This document shows positions 34,635-44,602 of a stretch of 64,000 nt of DNA, in pieces (the first letter of the stretch is position 1; every line of letters starts with the position of its first letter). Position numbers and translations under genes: made by a program. The stretch is from positions 76,654 to 140,653 of the forward strand of contig SFKZ01000011.1 in NCBI GenBank assembly GCA_004553595.1, given 5' to 3'. A model generated the notes under the pieces. The model was not told the DNA's origin, searched no databases, and saw nothing but the letters and a program-made list of their open reading frames with translations. The DNA is from Methanobrevibacter ruminantium. Its GTDB lineage: Archaea > Methanobacteriota > Methanobacteria > Methanobacteriales > Methanobacteriaceae.

Positions 34635-35606
34635 TTAATCTTCAATCCTATAATACCATTTCATCCATTCTACAGTTCTTCTTATTCCCTCTTTAGGGTC
34701 AACTTTCGGATCATGCTTTAAATCGCGAATAGCTTTGGAAAAGTCAATGGTCTTGACCTTTGTAGTGAATGCTTCAGCAGGAGTGTAGGTTACCAAGGAA
34801 TCATCAATTCCTACGGCTTCCAATACTAAGTCAGAATATTCTTCAATGGTCATTTCCCATTCCTGTTTACTTCCAACATTGTAAACTTCACCAGGAATAA
34901 AGTTATCTACAATATTTGCAAAGGTATTTGCAGTGTCTTCAACATAATCAATAATTCTCTTATGTCCTTTATGAACTGAATAAGGCAATCCATGAAGTGC
35001 TTTGTAAATGAAAATAGGGATGAAACCTTTGTATGGAGAATAAGCTTCATGAGGACCATAACAGTTTACAGGACGTACTCTTACTATTTCAGTTCCAAAC
35101 ATAGTTGCTGAGTTCATGCACATCAATTCTCCAGCCCATTTGGAAATCGCATAGTCATTCATTTGATAAGTGTCTTTAATTGGCCTGTTTTCCATTACAT
35201 CTTCAGTCATGATTCCTTCATAATCACCATAAACTTCTGCAGATGAGAATGAAATCATTCTAAAGCCTAATTTCTCTTGAAGACGAATCATGTTTTTCAA
35301 ACCGATTACATTGGTTTCCCAAAGGTTTTCATAATATCCTTCACCATTCCATCTTCCATATTCCGCAGCTAAGTTGTAAACATAATCGAATTTTTCATTG
35401 TCATCAAAGATTCTTTCCATTTGACGATAGTTACGAATATCCCCTCTAACATAGTCAGAATAGGAATCAGAGTATAAATCAGCCTCATCTTCATGATGCA
35501 ATAAGTCAACTGACAATACTTCATGACCTCTGCTTCTAAGTTCATTAACAAGATTAGTTCCTATAAATCCTGCTCCTCCAGTTACCATAATTCTTTGAGT
35601 TTCCAT
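34635..35606 (-). CDS. NAD-dependent sugar-nucleotide epimerase/dehydratase
   Basis: The extended short-chain dehydrogenase fold is shown by VTGGAGFIGTNLVNEL near the N-terminus, SFSSAEVYGDYEG (catalytic Ser) and YAISKWAGE (catalytic Tyr-Lys). The chosen start METQRIMVTGG follows AAAGGTG; a GTG three codons upstream is open but unlikely. It probably interconverts UDP- or dTDP-sugars for the glycan pathway. The precise sugar cannot be read from sequence. Confidence 0.88.
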   Translation of the reverse strand: METQRIMVTGGAGFIGTNLVNELRSRGHEVLSVDLLHHEDEADLYSDSYSDYVRGDIRNYRQMERIFDDNEKFDYVYNLAAEYGRWNGEGYYENLWETNVIGLKNMIRLQEKLGFRMISFSSAEVYGDYEGIMTEDVMENRPIKDTYQMNDYAISKWAGELMCMNSATMFGTEIVRVRPVNCYGPHEAYSPYKGFIPIFIYKALHGLPYSVHKGHKRIIDYVEDTANTFANIVDNFIPGEVYNVGSKQEWEMTIEEYSDLVLEAVGIDDSLVTYTPAEAFTTKVKTIDFSKAIRDLKHDPKVDPKEGIRRTVEWMKWYYRIED

Positions 35607-35657
35607 AAAAAACACCTTTTTATCAAATAAATATCAATTGTAAAATAAAAGTTTATA

Positions 35658-36203
35658 CTAAATGTCAATATCATCGAGGCTTTCAGGTTTCTTGCCTCTA
35701 ACCCTTTTAAAAAATCCTAATTCCTCAAATTCATTTAAAGTGTATTTCATCTGTGCCAATTTTGTATATGCTATATCCAAACGATTTTCCAAATTGTATG
35801 TTCTTTGATTTTGGCGAATCCTGGATTTCCTTAAGTCCCTTTCAAGATTAGCAATTTCATAATTGGCATCATTCAATTCTTTTGTCAACTTATTTATAAG
35901 TTCATTCAATTTTTCATTGTCTTGCCTTTCAGCTTTAAGATATCTCCTAAGAATATCAACCCTATGATTCAATTTCTTGGTTTCAAGACCTAATTCCTCG
36001 ATATCATACTGCTTAAGTTCCATTTCCATTGATTCAAATCTAATAATGTCTCTTGAAAGGTTTTCCCTTTCAATAGCAAAGTGCTCTATCCTATCTTCAT
36101 AGGATTCACACCTTTCCTTGAGAATGCGATTTTCCTTTCTGTAATTGGAAAGCTGTATCTTCAGCTCTTCGATTTCCTCTTCAGGGCTTTTTTCATTAAT
36201 CAT
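35658..36203 (-). CDS. Coiled-coil protein within the sugar-nucleotide block
   Basis: The 181-residue protein is predicted to be almost entirely coiled coil (residues about 3-155), with heptads rich in Glu, Lys, Leu and Arg, and ends in GKKPESLDDIDI. No catalytic motif is visible. AAGTGA precedes the ATG. It lies between galU and the epimerase genes with short spacers, so it is probably co-transcribed and may scaffold the enzymes. That role is inference. Confidence 0.8.
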   Translation of the reverse strand: MINEKSPEEEIEELKIQLSNYRKENRILKERCESYEDRIEHFAIERENLSRDIIRFESMEMELKQYDIEELGLETKKLNHRVDILRRYLKAERQDNEKLNELINKLTKELNDANYEIANLERDLRKSRIRQNQRTYNLENRLDIAYTKLAQMKYTLNEFEELGFFKRVRGKKPESLDDIDI

Positions 36204-36257
36204 TGAATCACTTAAACAATTGAAAAATTAAAAATAAAAAGAGGATAATTGTAAAAA

Positions 36258-37103
36258 TTAAATTATCTCATTTTTAATAAAGTTTAGAATTTCATCTTTA
36301 GCTTTTTCATCTTCCAATGCAAATCTTAAGGAAGTTTTTAACCAATCGATACGATTACCAATATCATAGGACTGGCCTTTAAAGACTTGACCGTAGATTT
36401 CATCCAATTTAGACAATGCATCAGTCAATTGGATTTCACCACCGTAACCAGGCTCGACATTTTCAATGCAGTCAAAGATGTCTGGGGTGAGAACATATCT
36501 TCCCATAATAGCCAAATTACTTGGTGCAACTCTTAAAGGTGGCTTTTCGACTAATTTATCGATTTGATAGATATTAGGTTCAATCTCTTCACCACCAATG
36601 ATACCGTATCTTTCTACCTTCTCATCAGGAACCTCTTCCAAAGCGATGACTGATTTGCCATATTTCTCATGGATGTCAATTAATTGCTTTGTGCATGGAA
36701 CAGTGTCTTTAGTGATTGTATCCCCTAACATAACTACAAAAGGATCATTTCCAACATGCTTTTTAGCACAATAGATAGCATCACCAAGACCTTTTTGCTT
36801 CTTTTGCCTTATGAAATGGATATCTGCCAAATCAGAAATATATTCTATTTCCTTTAAAAACTCTTCTTTACCTTTTGTTTTTAAATGATGCTCCAATTCA
36901 AAAGATCTGTCAAAATGGTCTTCAATTGACCTTTTACCTTTACCTGTAACAATTAAAATGTCATCTACACCGGAATTAACTGATTCCTCTATTACATATT
37001 GAATAGTAGGCTTATCATAAACCGGTAGCATTTCTTTAGGTTGAGCCTTTGTAGCAGGCAAGAATCTTGTTCCTAATCCTGCTGCTGGAATAACTGCTTT
37101 CAT
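36258..37103 (-). CDS. galU: UTP-glucose-1-phosphate uridylyltransferase
   Basis: This nucleotidyltransferase makes UDP-glucose from UTP and glucose-1-phosphate. The start MKAVIPAAGLGTRFLPATKAQPKEM holds the nucleotide-binding loop, with VMLGDTI, EKPPLRVAPSNLAIMGRY and GYGGEIQLTDAL further on. Two ATGs are adjacent; I chose the second because of spacing from GAGGTG. At 281 residues it has normal family length. UDP-glucose would feed the epimerases and transferases of this region. Confidence 0.94.
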   Translation of the reverse strand: MKAVIPAAGLGTRFLPATKAQPKEMLPVYDKPTIQYVIEESVNSGVDDILIVTGKGKRSIEDHFDRSFELEHHLKTKGKEEFLKEIEYISDLADIHFIRQKKQKGLGDAIYCAKKHVGNDPFVVMLGDTITKDTVPCTKQLIDIHEKYGKSVIALEEVPDEKVERYGIIGGEEIEPNIYQIDKLVEKPPLRVAPSNLAIMGRYVLTPDIFDCIENVEPGYGGEIQLTDALSKLDEIYGQVFKGQSYDIGNRIDWLKTSLRFALEDEKAKDEILNFIKNEII

Positions 37104-37326
37104 CATTACACCTCAAATAAATTAGAATTTTAAAATTCCTATAATTCTAATAATTCTTATTCAAAGAATTATTTAAATAATTAGTATATTGTTATTTTTA
37201 TTAATAAAAATATATAAATCTGATGAAAAAAATAGGCTTTTTAAAAAAATAAGCTATCAAAATATGTTAAAAAAAGTAAAAAATCAAGTAAATCAAGTAA
37301 GATCAAATAAAAATAGATTATAAAAA

Positions 37327-37413
<87 letters not shown>

Positions 37414-37506
37414 ATAAAAACAGATGAATAGTACAGTACTATATAATATATTTATTATCTTATTTAAATATTACTACCAACTTAAATAAAAAAATTAGTT
37501 CAGAAA

Positions 37507-37920
37507 TCAAATAAGCTTAATGTTAACCTCCATAGATTCACCATTAGCCAAATCCTTAATCAAATCCCTATTTAAATCAATAGCTGCTTTGTTAGAATTA
37601 ATCATTAAGGTTCTAGAGCACACAAATGTGCTTTTTCTGCAAACAATATCTGTTGGATGAGATAAGCTTAAATCGTGATGGCCAAATCCTTCTATGGTAT
37701 CAGAGGCATTAGGAGTGTTTAATTCAACAATTATTTTTGTATCCTCATTTGCCAGTTTTTCCTTAAATTCTTCTGGAAAATCCTCCATTGACTTATCAAT
37801 ATCCAATCCGATAATGCAATCTCCGGCAAGACTCAAATCCTTATCCTTTGTAATTTCAAATGTGGATTTATGCAAAGACAGTACGTTTTCATGACCCCTT
37901 GCCTTAATCTTAAAATTCAT
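37507..37920 (-). CDS. DUF371 family archaeal protein
   Basis: The 137-residue soluble protein has KARGHENVLSLHKSTFEITKDKDLSLAGDCIIGLDID near the N-terminus, which matches the archaeal DUF371 pattern (RGHENV, TFEITKD, GDCIIG). The second half FVCSRTLMINSNKAAIDLNRDLI is also typical. No ribosome site is seen before the ATG. Function unknown. Confidence 0.82.
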   Translation of the reverse strand: MNFKIKARGHENVLSLHKSTFEITKDKDLSLAGDCIIGLDIDKSMEDFPEEFKEKLANEDTKIIVELNTPNASDTIEGFGHHDLSLSHPTDIVCRKSTFVCSRTLMINSNKAAIDLNRDLIKDLANGESMEVNIKLI

Positions 37921-38023
37921 AATAAGAGTTATGGTTATTATTTTATAAAAATATTTTTAAAAAACCAATTCCAAATAGATATATGATAAGAAAAGATGAA
38001 ATTTTTCTAAAAGGAGTTTTAAA

Positions 38024-38962
38024 ATGATATTGAATACTGGCTTAAGAACAGACATTCCCAGATTTTTCAGCGAATGGCTCTATAACAGAATAGATGATGG
38101 ATTCGTTTATGTAAGAAGCCCATATGCAAAGAACCAAATCTATTCATATAAATTAGATCCAGCGTTAATTGATTGCATAATATTCTGCACTAAAAATCCA
38201 CAACCAATGTTTGAAAATCTTGAAAAGATAGATAAGTTCAATCAGTATTGGCATATAACAATCACCCCCTATGAAAAGGATTTAGAGCCAAATGTCCCAC
38301 CAGTAGATGATGTTTTAGAAAGCTTCAAATACCTATCTAAAAAATTAGGAAAGGAAAATGTTACATTAAGGTATGATCCAATCTTCATCAATGAGAAATA
38401 CACTTTGGAAAAGCACATTGAATCATTTGAAGATATGCTAAATTCATTATCAGGTTATACAACTGAAGCAATAATAAGCTTTATTGATTTATATGAAAAA
38501 ACAAAACGCAATTTTCCTAAAGCAAGAGAAGTAACTAAAGATGAAAGATTAAAGATAGGGAAAGAATTTGCTCGAATAGGAAATGAAAATAACATAAGAA
38601 TTAAAACATGCGTAGAAGGAACTGAATTAGACAAATTCGGCATAGATTCAAGTGGTTGCATGACAAAAGAGGTGATTGAAAGAGCAATCAATAAAAACTT
38701 AAATATTTCTAAGCAAAAGGCAAGAAATGGAGAGTGCCATTGCCTTTTGAATAATGATATAGGGGAATACAACACATGCGATCATGGATGCCTATACTGC
38801 TATGCCAATTCAAATAAGAAATTGGTCAAAAGGAACTTGAAACTTCATGATCCAAAATCTCCGATTCTGATAGGGAAAATAAAGGAAGATAACATCATCA
38901 AAGAGATGAGCCAAAAAAGTCATATCATAAATGACAGCACTAGACAAACAAAATTATTCTAA
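38024..38962 (+). CDS. DUF1848 family protein with C-terminal CxxxCxxC
   Basis: The 312-residue protein begins MILNTGLRTDIPRFFSEWLYNRIDDGFVYVRSPY and has FCTKNPQPM and YWHITITPYEKDLEP, which fit DUF1848. Its C-terminal CDHGCLYCYAN carries a CxxxCxxC that resembles a radical SAM cluster motif but lies at the wrong end of the chain. Another Cys pair (GECHC) precedes it. GGAG precedes the ATG. It is the first of three plus-strand genes. Function unknown; an Fe-S enzyme is likely. Confidence 0.85.
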   Translation: MILNTGLRTDIPRFFSEWLYNRIDDGFVYVRSPYAKNQIYSYKLDPALIDCIIFCTKNPQPMFENLEKIDKFNQYWHITITPYEKDLEPNVPPVDDVLESFKYLSKKLGKENVTLRYDPIFINEKYTLEKHIESFEDMLNSLSGYTTEAIISFIDLYEKTKRNFPKAREVTKDERLKIGKEFARIGNENNIRIKTCVEGTELDKFGIDSSGCMTKEVIERAINKNLNISKQKARNGECHCLLNNDIGEYNTCDHGCLYCYANSNKKLVKRNLKLHDPKSPILIGKIKEDNIIKEMSQKSHIINDSTRQTKLF

Positions 38963-38990
38963 AAATAAAAAAATCAATATGGGGATTATT

Positions 38991-39329
38991 ATGAATGAAT
39001 ACATTGCATATTGTGGATTGGATTGTGAGAGCTGTGAAGCTCGCATAGCAACAGTGAATGATGATAATGAACTACGTGAAAAAGTTTCAAAGCTTTGGAG
39101 CGAACTAAATGGAGTGGAAATAAGTCCAGAAATGATTAATTGTGTAGGGTGCAGGATTGATGGAGTGAAAACTCCATTCTGTGATTCAATTTGCCCTATA
39201 AGACAATGCGCTTCAGCAAGAAAATATGAAACATGCGCAGATTGCGTGGAACTTGATGAATGTGAAAAAGTTGGAATGATTCATAAAAACAATAGTGATG
39301 CACTAGAAAATTTAAAAAACCTAAAATAG
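38991..39329 (+). CDS. DUF3795 family Cys-rich protein
   Basis: From the ATG at 38991 (GGGG 6 bases upstream) the 112-residue protein has about ten cysteines: YCGLDCESCEA, NCVGCRIDG, FCDSICPIRQC, ETCADCVELDEC. This pattern matches DUF3795, small Cys-rich proteins thought to bind metal. It starts 28 bases after the DUF1848 gene and is probably co-transcribed. An earlier in-frame start would overlap that gene. Confidence 0.85.
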   Translation: MNEYIAYCGLDCESCEARIATVNDDNELREKVSKLWSELNGVEISPEMINCVGCRIDGVKTPFCDSICPIRQCASARKYETCADCVELDECEKVGMIHKNNSDALENLKNLK

Positions 39330-39429
39330 ATAACATTTACACATAATAATTTATGCACAAAAACATTCAATTAATTTAATAAAAATAACGATTAATCATA
39401 TTAAAAATAAAAACAAAAGTTGTTAAATT

Positions 39430-39888
39430 ATGAAAGGCACATACTGTTTAATCATATCTATGAGAAAAAGTGAGAAACTTGACATAGGACATCATCATCA
39501 TGACTATAAATTTAGGAAAGGATACTATGTTTACATAGGTTCAGCCATGAATTCACTTGTTGCAAGAATTAATAGGCATCTGTCTGATGACAAGAAACTT
39601 CATTGGCATATAGATTACCTACTTAAAAATGAAAGCAGTGAAATAAGGGATGTTCTCTTTAATGTATCTGATAAGAAGATTGAATGTGATTTGGCATCAA
39701 CAATAGCTGAAGATGGTGATGAAGTTCCTAAATTCGGATGTTCTGATTGCAATTGCAGTTCCCATTTAATCTATTTTAAAAGAAAAAGAGACGCCATGAA
39801 TTCTGTAAAAAGTGCATATGAAAAGTTGGATATGACATATCATAATTTAAGCTATTTTAAAAAAGAGTTAATGAAAAATAAGAATTAA
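39430..39888 (+). CDS. DUF123 / GIY-YIG-like nuclease-domain protein
   Basis: The 152-residue protein has GYYVYIGSAMNSLVARINRHL, the GIY-YIG-like core with its conserved Arg, and CSDCNCSSHLIYF, typical of DUF123 (N-terminal extension of some endonuclease III proteins or stand-alone). A HHHH run follows GH near residue 21. It is third in the plus-strand group, 100 bases after DUF3795. A DNA-processing role is inferred from the fold only. Confidence 0.82.
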   Translation: MKGTYCLIISMRKSEKLDIGHHHHDYKFRKGYYVYIGSAMNSLVARINRHLSDDKKLHWHIDYLLKNESSEIRDVLFNVSDKKIECDLASTIAEDGDEVPKFGCSDCNCSSHLIYFKRKRDAMNSVKSAYEKLDMTYHNLSYFKKELMKNKN

Positions 39889-39936
39889 AATTAGTTAAAA
39901 ATAAAAAATAATAAATAAAAAAAGAAAAGGGTTTAT

Positions 39937-40649
39937 TTATACTTGAGAGTATAATAAACCAATTGCTCTGTTATAGAAGAATGTTGCGTATACACCAAAG
40001 ATACCTAACAATATTCCTCCGAGAATGTCATTTACTTGATATACTAATGCAAAAATAAATGCAATGATAAATGCAATGACAAGTACTGCAATAATAGTTA
40101 AAAGAACTTTTAACATACCGATTTTAGGTATGTCACCAATAACTTCATTGATGGATAAAACTGCTCCTAAACTATCATATTTAGCTAATCTGCATATTGC
40201 CATGAATTGAGCAAATGCAAAAACAATGTAGATAATTAATACAACTAATACAGTTAAAATACCTCTACCTAAAAGAGTGTATAATAACCATGCAATAACT
40301 GCTGGGATAATATAGTAAACAAAACTAACAATGATTAATTTAATAGCATTCAAGATTTGTCTGACAATATCAATGCCAGGACCGTCTTCTCTTCTTTCGA
40401 TACCGTATTTAACAATATCCAAACCATATCCGGAAATTAACAATGTACCAATGATCATTACTAATATTCCAATAAATCCAAATCCGCCAGCAGCAACATA
40501 ATATTGCCTGTTACTTATGAAGCCATAGCAATGAGGCTTGCTCCACCTAAAATTCCAGTAACCATACCAATAATCACATAAATGATTAAAGATTTAACGT
40601 TATTTAAAGGATATACTAATGCATCCTTAATTATTTCACTTATTTCCAT
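39937..40649 (-). pseudogene. DUF4013-like membrane protein broken by one-base deletion
   Basis: The N-terminal part starts at 40649 (AGGTGTT upstream), reads MEISEIIKDALVYPLNN and continues through a membrane helix to GGASLIAMAS, then stops at 40515. Reading on in another frame gives FISNRQYYVAAGGFGFIGILVMIIG and continues through several hydrophobic helices to 39937. One extra T near 40520 (GCTTTC for GCTTC) would join the two into a continuous protein of about 237 residues, with the KDALVYPLNN start typical of DUF4013. Either this is a recent mutation or a sequence error. Function unknown, probably a multi-pass membrane protein. Confidence 0.8.
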
Positions 40650-40696
40650 TTTTTTTTAACACCTAAATTTAATAATATCTTTTAAAGACATTTGAT

Positions 40697-40708
40697 TTTT
40701 ATATAAGT
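40697..40708 (-). promoter_or_regulatory. TATA box of the DUF4013-like gene
   Basis: CTTATATAAAAA on the minus strand lies 48-59 bases upstream of the start, giving a leader of about 25 bases that carries the AGGTG ribosome site. The rest of the spacer to 40954 is A/T-rich, with no other recognised element. Confidence 0.5.
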
Positions 40709-40954
40709 AATAGTATTTAAATGTAAACCCTAAACCAGGAAAAGTAACTGATAATTATATGATTTTGTAAAAAAAATAATCTGATTTAATATTATAGTTC
40801 ATTCAATTCAATAAAATATTTAATAAAATAACAAAATCATAAATCTTTAAAATAATTAAAAAAATAGTTTTTTAATTGAAAAGATTAATAAAAAATATTT
40901 TAAATTAAAAAAAGTAATAAATAAAAAAAGTAATAAAAAAGAAAGAATAAGGCA

Positions 40955-41758
40955 TTAATCCAAGAATGACTTAAAGAAATTTTCAAAATCCTCATCTTCC
41001 ATTGGCTCTGGAGTTGAGAAATTATCATTAATAAAAATATCGCTTGCTAATTTTCTATAAGCTTCTGCCTCATCTGAATCAGGAGCATATTCAACTACTG
41101 TTTTTGCATCCAATTCACTTCTTTGAATCAAGTTGCTTCTTCCTATGAATCCTATTACTTGAGTGTTGATTTTTTCAGCAAATGAACTGACAATCTCCTC
41201 TTCATTTTCAATTCCTTTGCAATTGCAAATGATTCCTCCAAGGTTACCTTTTAGCTTCTTGATTCCTTTGGAAATGTTATTTGCAGCATATAAGGACATG
41301 TATTCACCAGAGGATACAATGAATACCTCATCAGCATAATCCTCTCTAAGAGGAACTGAAAATCCTCCACAGACAACATCACCTAAAACATCGTAAAGAA
41401 TAACATCGAAATCCTCATCAAAGGCGTTTAGATTCTCTAAACGTTTCATTGCAACAATAACTCCACGTCCTGCACATCCCACTCCAGGTTCAGGACCTCC
41501 GCTTTCAACACACTTGATTTGATTAAACCCTTCAAAGACCAAATCTGAAAGCTCTGGAGCCTTATTGTCCTTTAAGGTGTTTACAATTGTAGGTATCCTT
41601 TTACCGCATAAGGTTCTTGTAGTGTCAGATTTAGGATCACAACCTATTACCATAACCTTCTTATCATCTTCACTATAAGCTGCTGCAATATTAGCTACTG
41701 TGGTACTTTTTCCAATACCACCTTTTCCATAAATAGCTATTTTCTTCTGTCTTTTCAT
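40955..41758 (-). CDS. cfbC: Ni-sirohydrochlorin a,c-diamide reductive cyclase, NifH-like ATPase subunit
   Basis: CfbC is the nitrogenase-reductase homologue that drives ATP-dependent electron transfer to CfbD in coenzyme F430 synthesis. The 267-residue protein has Walker A GKGGIGKST, switch motifs DPKSDTTR and YDVLGDVVCGGF, and two conserved Cys (VGCAGRGVI and DVVCGGF) that ligate the bridging 4Fe-4S cluster of the dimer. No nifDK-like gene is adjacent. A true NifH is less likely given the divergent C-terminus and lack of nif genes. GGTG precedes the ATG. Confidence 0.92.
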   Translation of the reverse strand: MKRQKKIAIYGKGGIGKSTTVANIAAAYSEDDKKVMVIGCDPKSDTTRTLCGKRIPTIVNTLKDNKAPELSDLVFEGFNQIKCVESGGPEPGVGCAGRGVIVAMKRLENLNAFDEDFDVILYDVLGDVVCGGFSVPLREDYADEVFIVSSGEYMSLYAANNISKGIKKLKGNLGGIICNCKGIENEEEIVSSFAEKINTQVIGFIGRSNLIQRSELDAKTVVEYAPDSDEAEAYRKLASDIFINDNFSTPEPMEDEDFENFFKSFLD

Positions 41759-41807
41759 CCTTACACCAATAGTTTTAAAATAATCCGTAATTTAGTAAGT
41801 ATAATAA

Positions 41808-43064
41808 TTATTCTCTAGGGATTAACTTATAAACAAAATCGCTTTCCCTTAATTTCTCATCAATTGCTATTGCTACATTTGAACCTTTTTCTGCCTTTTC
41901 AATAGCTTTTCCATCAATTTGCATAGAGTCGATTACATGAGTGATGGAACCTGTTGTTGGCCCTTGAACCATAATCTCATCACCAATAGCCAAATCATCC
42001 CATATCTTTAGCTCTGCAACTCTAATCTTATTATAATAATTCACTACCTTCCCAATATCCTTCTTAATGAATTCTGATTGGTTGTTTTCACTGATTTCAT
42101 AAGGAACATCGAAATAAAATCCAGTATCATAACCTCTATTGAATACCTTCATCAGCTCTTCCATCCATTTAGGATCATATTGATAGTTTTCCGGGTCTTC
42201 CTGATACAAGTCAATGGCTTCCCTATAGACCTTAACTGCAGTTGCAACATAATCTGGAGACCTTGCTCTTCCTTCAATCTTGAATGAATCGATTCCCGAT
42301 TCAATGAGTTCTGGAATATGTTCTATCAATGCCATATCCTTTGGAGAGAAGAAATTTGTCCTATATGAATCATCATAGGAATTTGATATAATGAATGACT
42401 CATCATCACAGTCTGAGAAATTGATTACATCATCATTCTCATCTTCCTCAAAGCTCAATTTCCATTCCTTTCTGCAAGGCTGGAGACAATCTCCACAATT
42501 AGCGCTTCTGCCATACAATCCATAGCTCAAGAAGCATCTGCCGGATATTGCCATGCACATTGCACCATGAATGAAAACTTCAGTTTCGATTGAGGAATCG
42601 CTTTCCTTTAGCTTTCTAACAATATCCTTGATTTCATCTAAAGACAATTCCCTTGATAGAATAGCCCTTTTAACACCTAATTTCTCCAATGCCTTCAATG
42701 CATAAAAATTAGTTGTGTTTTCCTGAACGCTCATATGGGCTTCAAGGTTATTTTCAATTGCCAAATCTATTAATGAAATGTCGGATAGAATGATTCCATC
42801 TGCACCATACTCCTTGATATAGGGTAATTGTCCCTTTAGCATTTCAATGTCTTTGTCTTTCATTATGGTATTTGTGCAGACATATAGCTTAGCTCCATAC
42901 TCCCTTGTCATTTCACTTGCCTTTTTAATGTCTTCGAGGGAAAAATTACTTGCATTAACCCTCATATTCATATCTTCAAGGCCAATATAAACTGCATCTG
43001 CACCATTTTTAAGTGCACTGATTAATGAAATAAAATTTCCTGCAGGAGCTAACAATTCCACCAT
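41808..43064 (-). CDS. U32 family peptidase-like protein (TrhP/RlhA type)
   Basis: The 418-residue protein has the U32 core ELLAPAGNFISLISALKNGADAVYIGLEDMNMR and the signature GAMCMAISGRCFLSYGLYGRSANCGDCLQPCRKEW with four conserved Cys that can hold an Fe-S cluster. U32 members named as peptidases are now known in bacteria to be RNA hydroxylases using prephenate, so either role is possible. The gene sits 50 bases upstream of cfbC. Confidence 0.9.
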   Translation of the reverse strand: MVELLAPAGNFISLISALKNGADAVYIGLEDMNMRVNASNFSLEDIKKASEMTREYGAKLYVCTNTIMKDKDIEMLKGQLPYIKEYGADGIILSDISLIDLAIENNLEAHMSVQENTTNFYALKALEKLGVKRAILSRELSLDEIKDIVRKLKESDSSIETEVFIHGAMCMAISGRCFLSYGLYGRSANCGDCLQPCRKEWKLSFEEDENDDVINFSDCDDESFIISNSYDDSYRTNFFSPKDMALIEHIPELIESGIDSFKIEGRARSPDYVATAVKVYREAIDLYQEDPENYQYDPKWMEELMKVFNRGYDTGFYFDVPYEISENNQSEFIKKDIGKVVNYYNKIRVAELKIWDDLAIGDEIMVQGPTTGSITHVIDSMQIDGKAIEKAEKGSNVAIAIDEKLRESDFVYKLIPRE

Positions 43065-43159
43065 AAAAACAACTCATAAATAAATCAAACAAACTTCATA
43101 AAAATTAAATAAAAATAAAAATATAAAAATAGAATTTAAAAAATAAAAAAGATGAAAAT

Positions 43160-44602
43160 TTATTCATCTTCTTCAGCTGCATCTCTTAAAGGTTGATAAT
43201 AATCATAGTAGGATTCCGCTTCTAAATCATCAGGAATCTCAGTAGGATAATCCTCATTGATACAGCCTAAGCATAACTTGTCCCCATCAATGCCAATAGC
43301 TTCGATAAGAGATTCTATGCTGATATAACCTAAAGTTTCTGCACCTAATTGTTTTCTGATATCATCGATTTCCAAATTAGCTGCAATCAATTCCTCTTTA
43401 GTAGCAAGAGCAACACCGTAGAAACATGGTGCAATTACAGGAGGGCATCCAATCAACATATGCACCTCTTTAGCGCCTGCTGCCTTAAGGATTCTTACTA
43501 AGGACTCGGAAGTTGTACCTCTAACGATACTGTCATCGATTACAACAACACTTTTTCCTTCAAGTTCATGTCTTAATGGGTTTAATTTAAGTCTTACAGC
43601 AATTTCACGCTCTTCTTGGGTTGGCATAATGAAAGTTCTTCCAACATACCTGTTCTTGATTAATCCTTCACCGTATGGAATTCCTGAAGCCCTTGCATAT
43701 CCAATAGCTGCAGGGATTGATGAATCCGGAACAGGCAATACCAAATCTGCATCAATAGGGTATTCCTTATACAATGCTTCACCGATTCTAAGTCTTGTAT
43801 TGTAAACGCTTCTCTCATCAATTACGCTATCCGGACGGGCAAAGTAAACATATTCAAACATACAATGTGCCCTTTTGGAACCTTTTGCAGATGGCAATAT
43901 ATGGGAATTGATCTTATTGTCCTTAAAGTAAATCAATTCACCAGGCTCCAGATCACGAATAAGCCTTGCATCAATCACATCAAATGCGACAGTTTCAGAT
44001 GCAACTACGAAATGATCATCGGTTTCACCTAAAACCAAAGGTTTCATAGCCATAGGATCCCTTAAAACATACAATTCATCATTAATTAAAATAACCAAGG
44101 AATAGGAACCTATTAACCTTTGAGAAACTGTATCGATTACCTTAAGGAAATCCTTCTCGTTTTTAGCCTCTTCCTTAATCAAGTAACAAACAACTTCAGA
44201 ATCAGTATCAGATTTGAATTCATAACCTTTCTTAATCAATTCATCTCTTAAGGCACCTGAATTAACAATATCACCATTATGAGCCATAGCGATGAATCCA
44301 TCATCCAATTCAGTGAAGAATGGCTGTGAATTTTCTATTTTTGACTGGCCAGTAGTGGAATATCTTACATGCCCAATACCTACATTACCAGCTAAGCTCT
44401 TGATTAAAGAATTGTTAAAAACATCAGTTACTAAACCCATTCCACAATAAAAGTTCAAACCATAATTGATGTTATGGGTAGCTATACCTGCAGATTCCTG
44501 TCCTCTATGCTGTAAAGCATATAAACCATAATAAATCAAGTGAGAAACATCCTTAAGATTGTCTTTAGAATGTATTCCTACAATACCACACTTATCTTTC
44601 AA
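43160..44602 (-). CDS. purF: Amidophosphoribosyltransferase
   Basis: PurF makes phosphoribosylamine from PRPP and glutamine, the first step of purine synthesis. The catalytic Cys is residue 4 after a short propeptide (MKDKCGIVGI), with GHVRYSTTGQS, HNGDIVN and the PRPP loop VVVIDDSIVRGTT. Cysteines in KRAHCMFEY, IAPCFYG and KLCLGC match those that bind a 4Fe-4S cluster in Bacillus-type enzymes. The start is TTG, after AAGGAG at usual spacing; no ATG is available nearby. Confidence 0.95.
   Translation of the reverse strand: MKDKCGIVGIHSKDNLKDVSHLIYYGLYALQHRGQESAGIATHNINYGLNFYCGMGLVTDVFNNSLIKSLAGNVGIGHVRYSTTGQSKIENSQPFFTELDDGFIAMAHNGDIVNSGALRDELIKKGYEFKSDTDSEVVCYLIKEEAKNEKDFLKVIDTVSQRLIGSYSLVILINDELYVLRDPMAMKPLVLGETDDHFVVASETVAFDVIDARLIRDLEPGELIYFKDNKINSHILPSAKGSKRAHCMFEYVYFARPDSVIDERSVYNTRLRIGEALYKEYPIDADLVLPVPDSSIPAAIGYARASGIPYGEGLIKNRYVGRTFIMPTQEEREIAVRLKLNPLRHELEGKSVVVIDDSIVRGTTSESLVRILKAAGAKEVHMLIGCPPVIAPCFYGVALATKEELIAANLEIDDIRKQLGAETLGYISIESLIEAIGIDGDKLCLGCINEDYPTEIPDDLEAESYYDYYQPLRDAAEEDE

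Noticed and set aside
37215..37235. CTGATGA resembling a C box upstream of tRNA-Leu
   Set aside because: No matching D box or terminal stem nearby.
40955..41758. Nitrogenase iron protein NifH
   Set aside because: No nifDK or other nif genes are nearby and the sequence fits the F430-synthesis CfbC type better.
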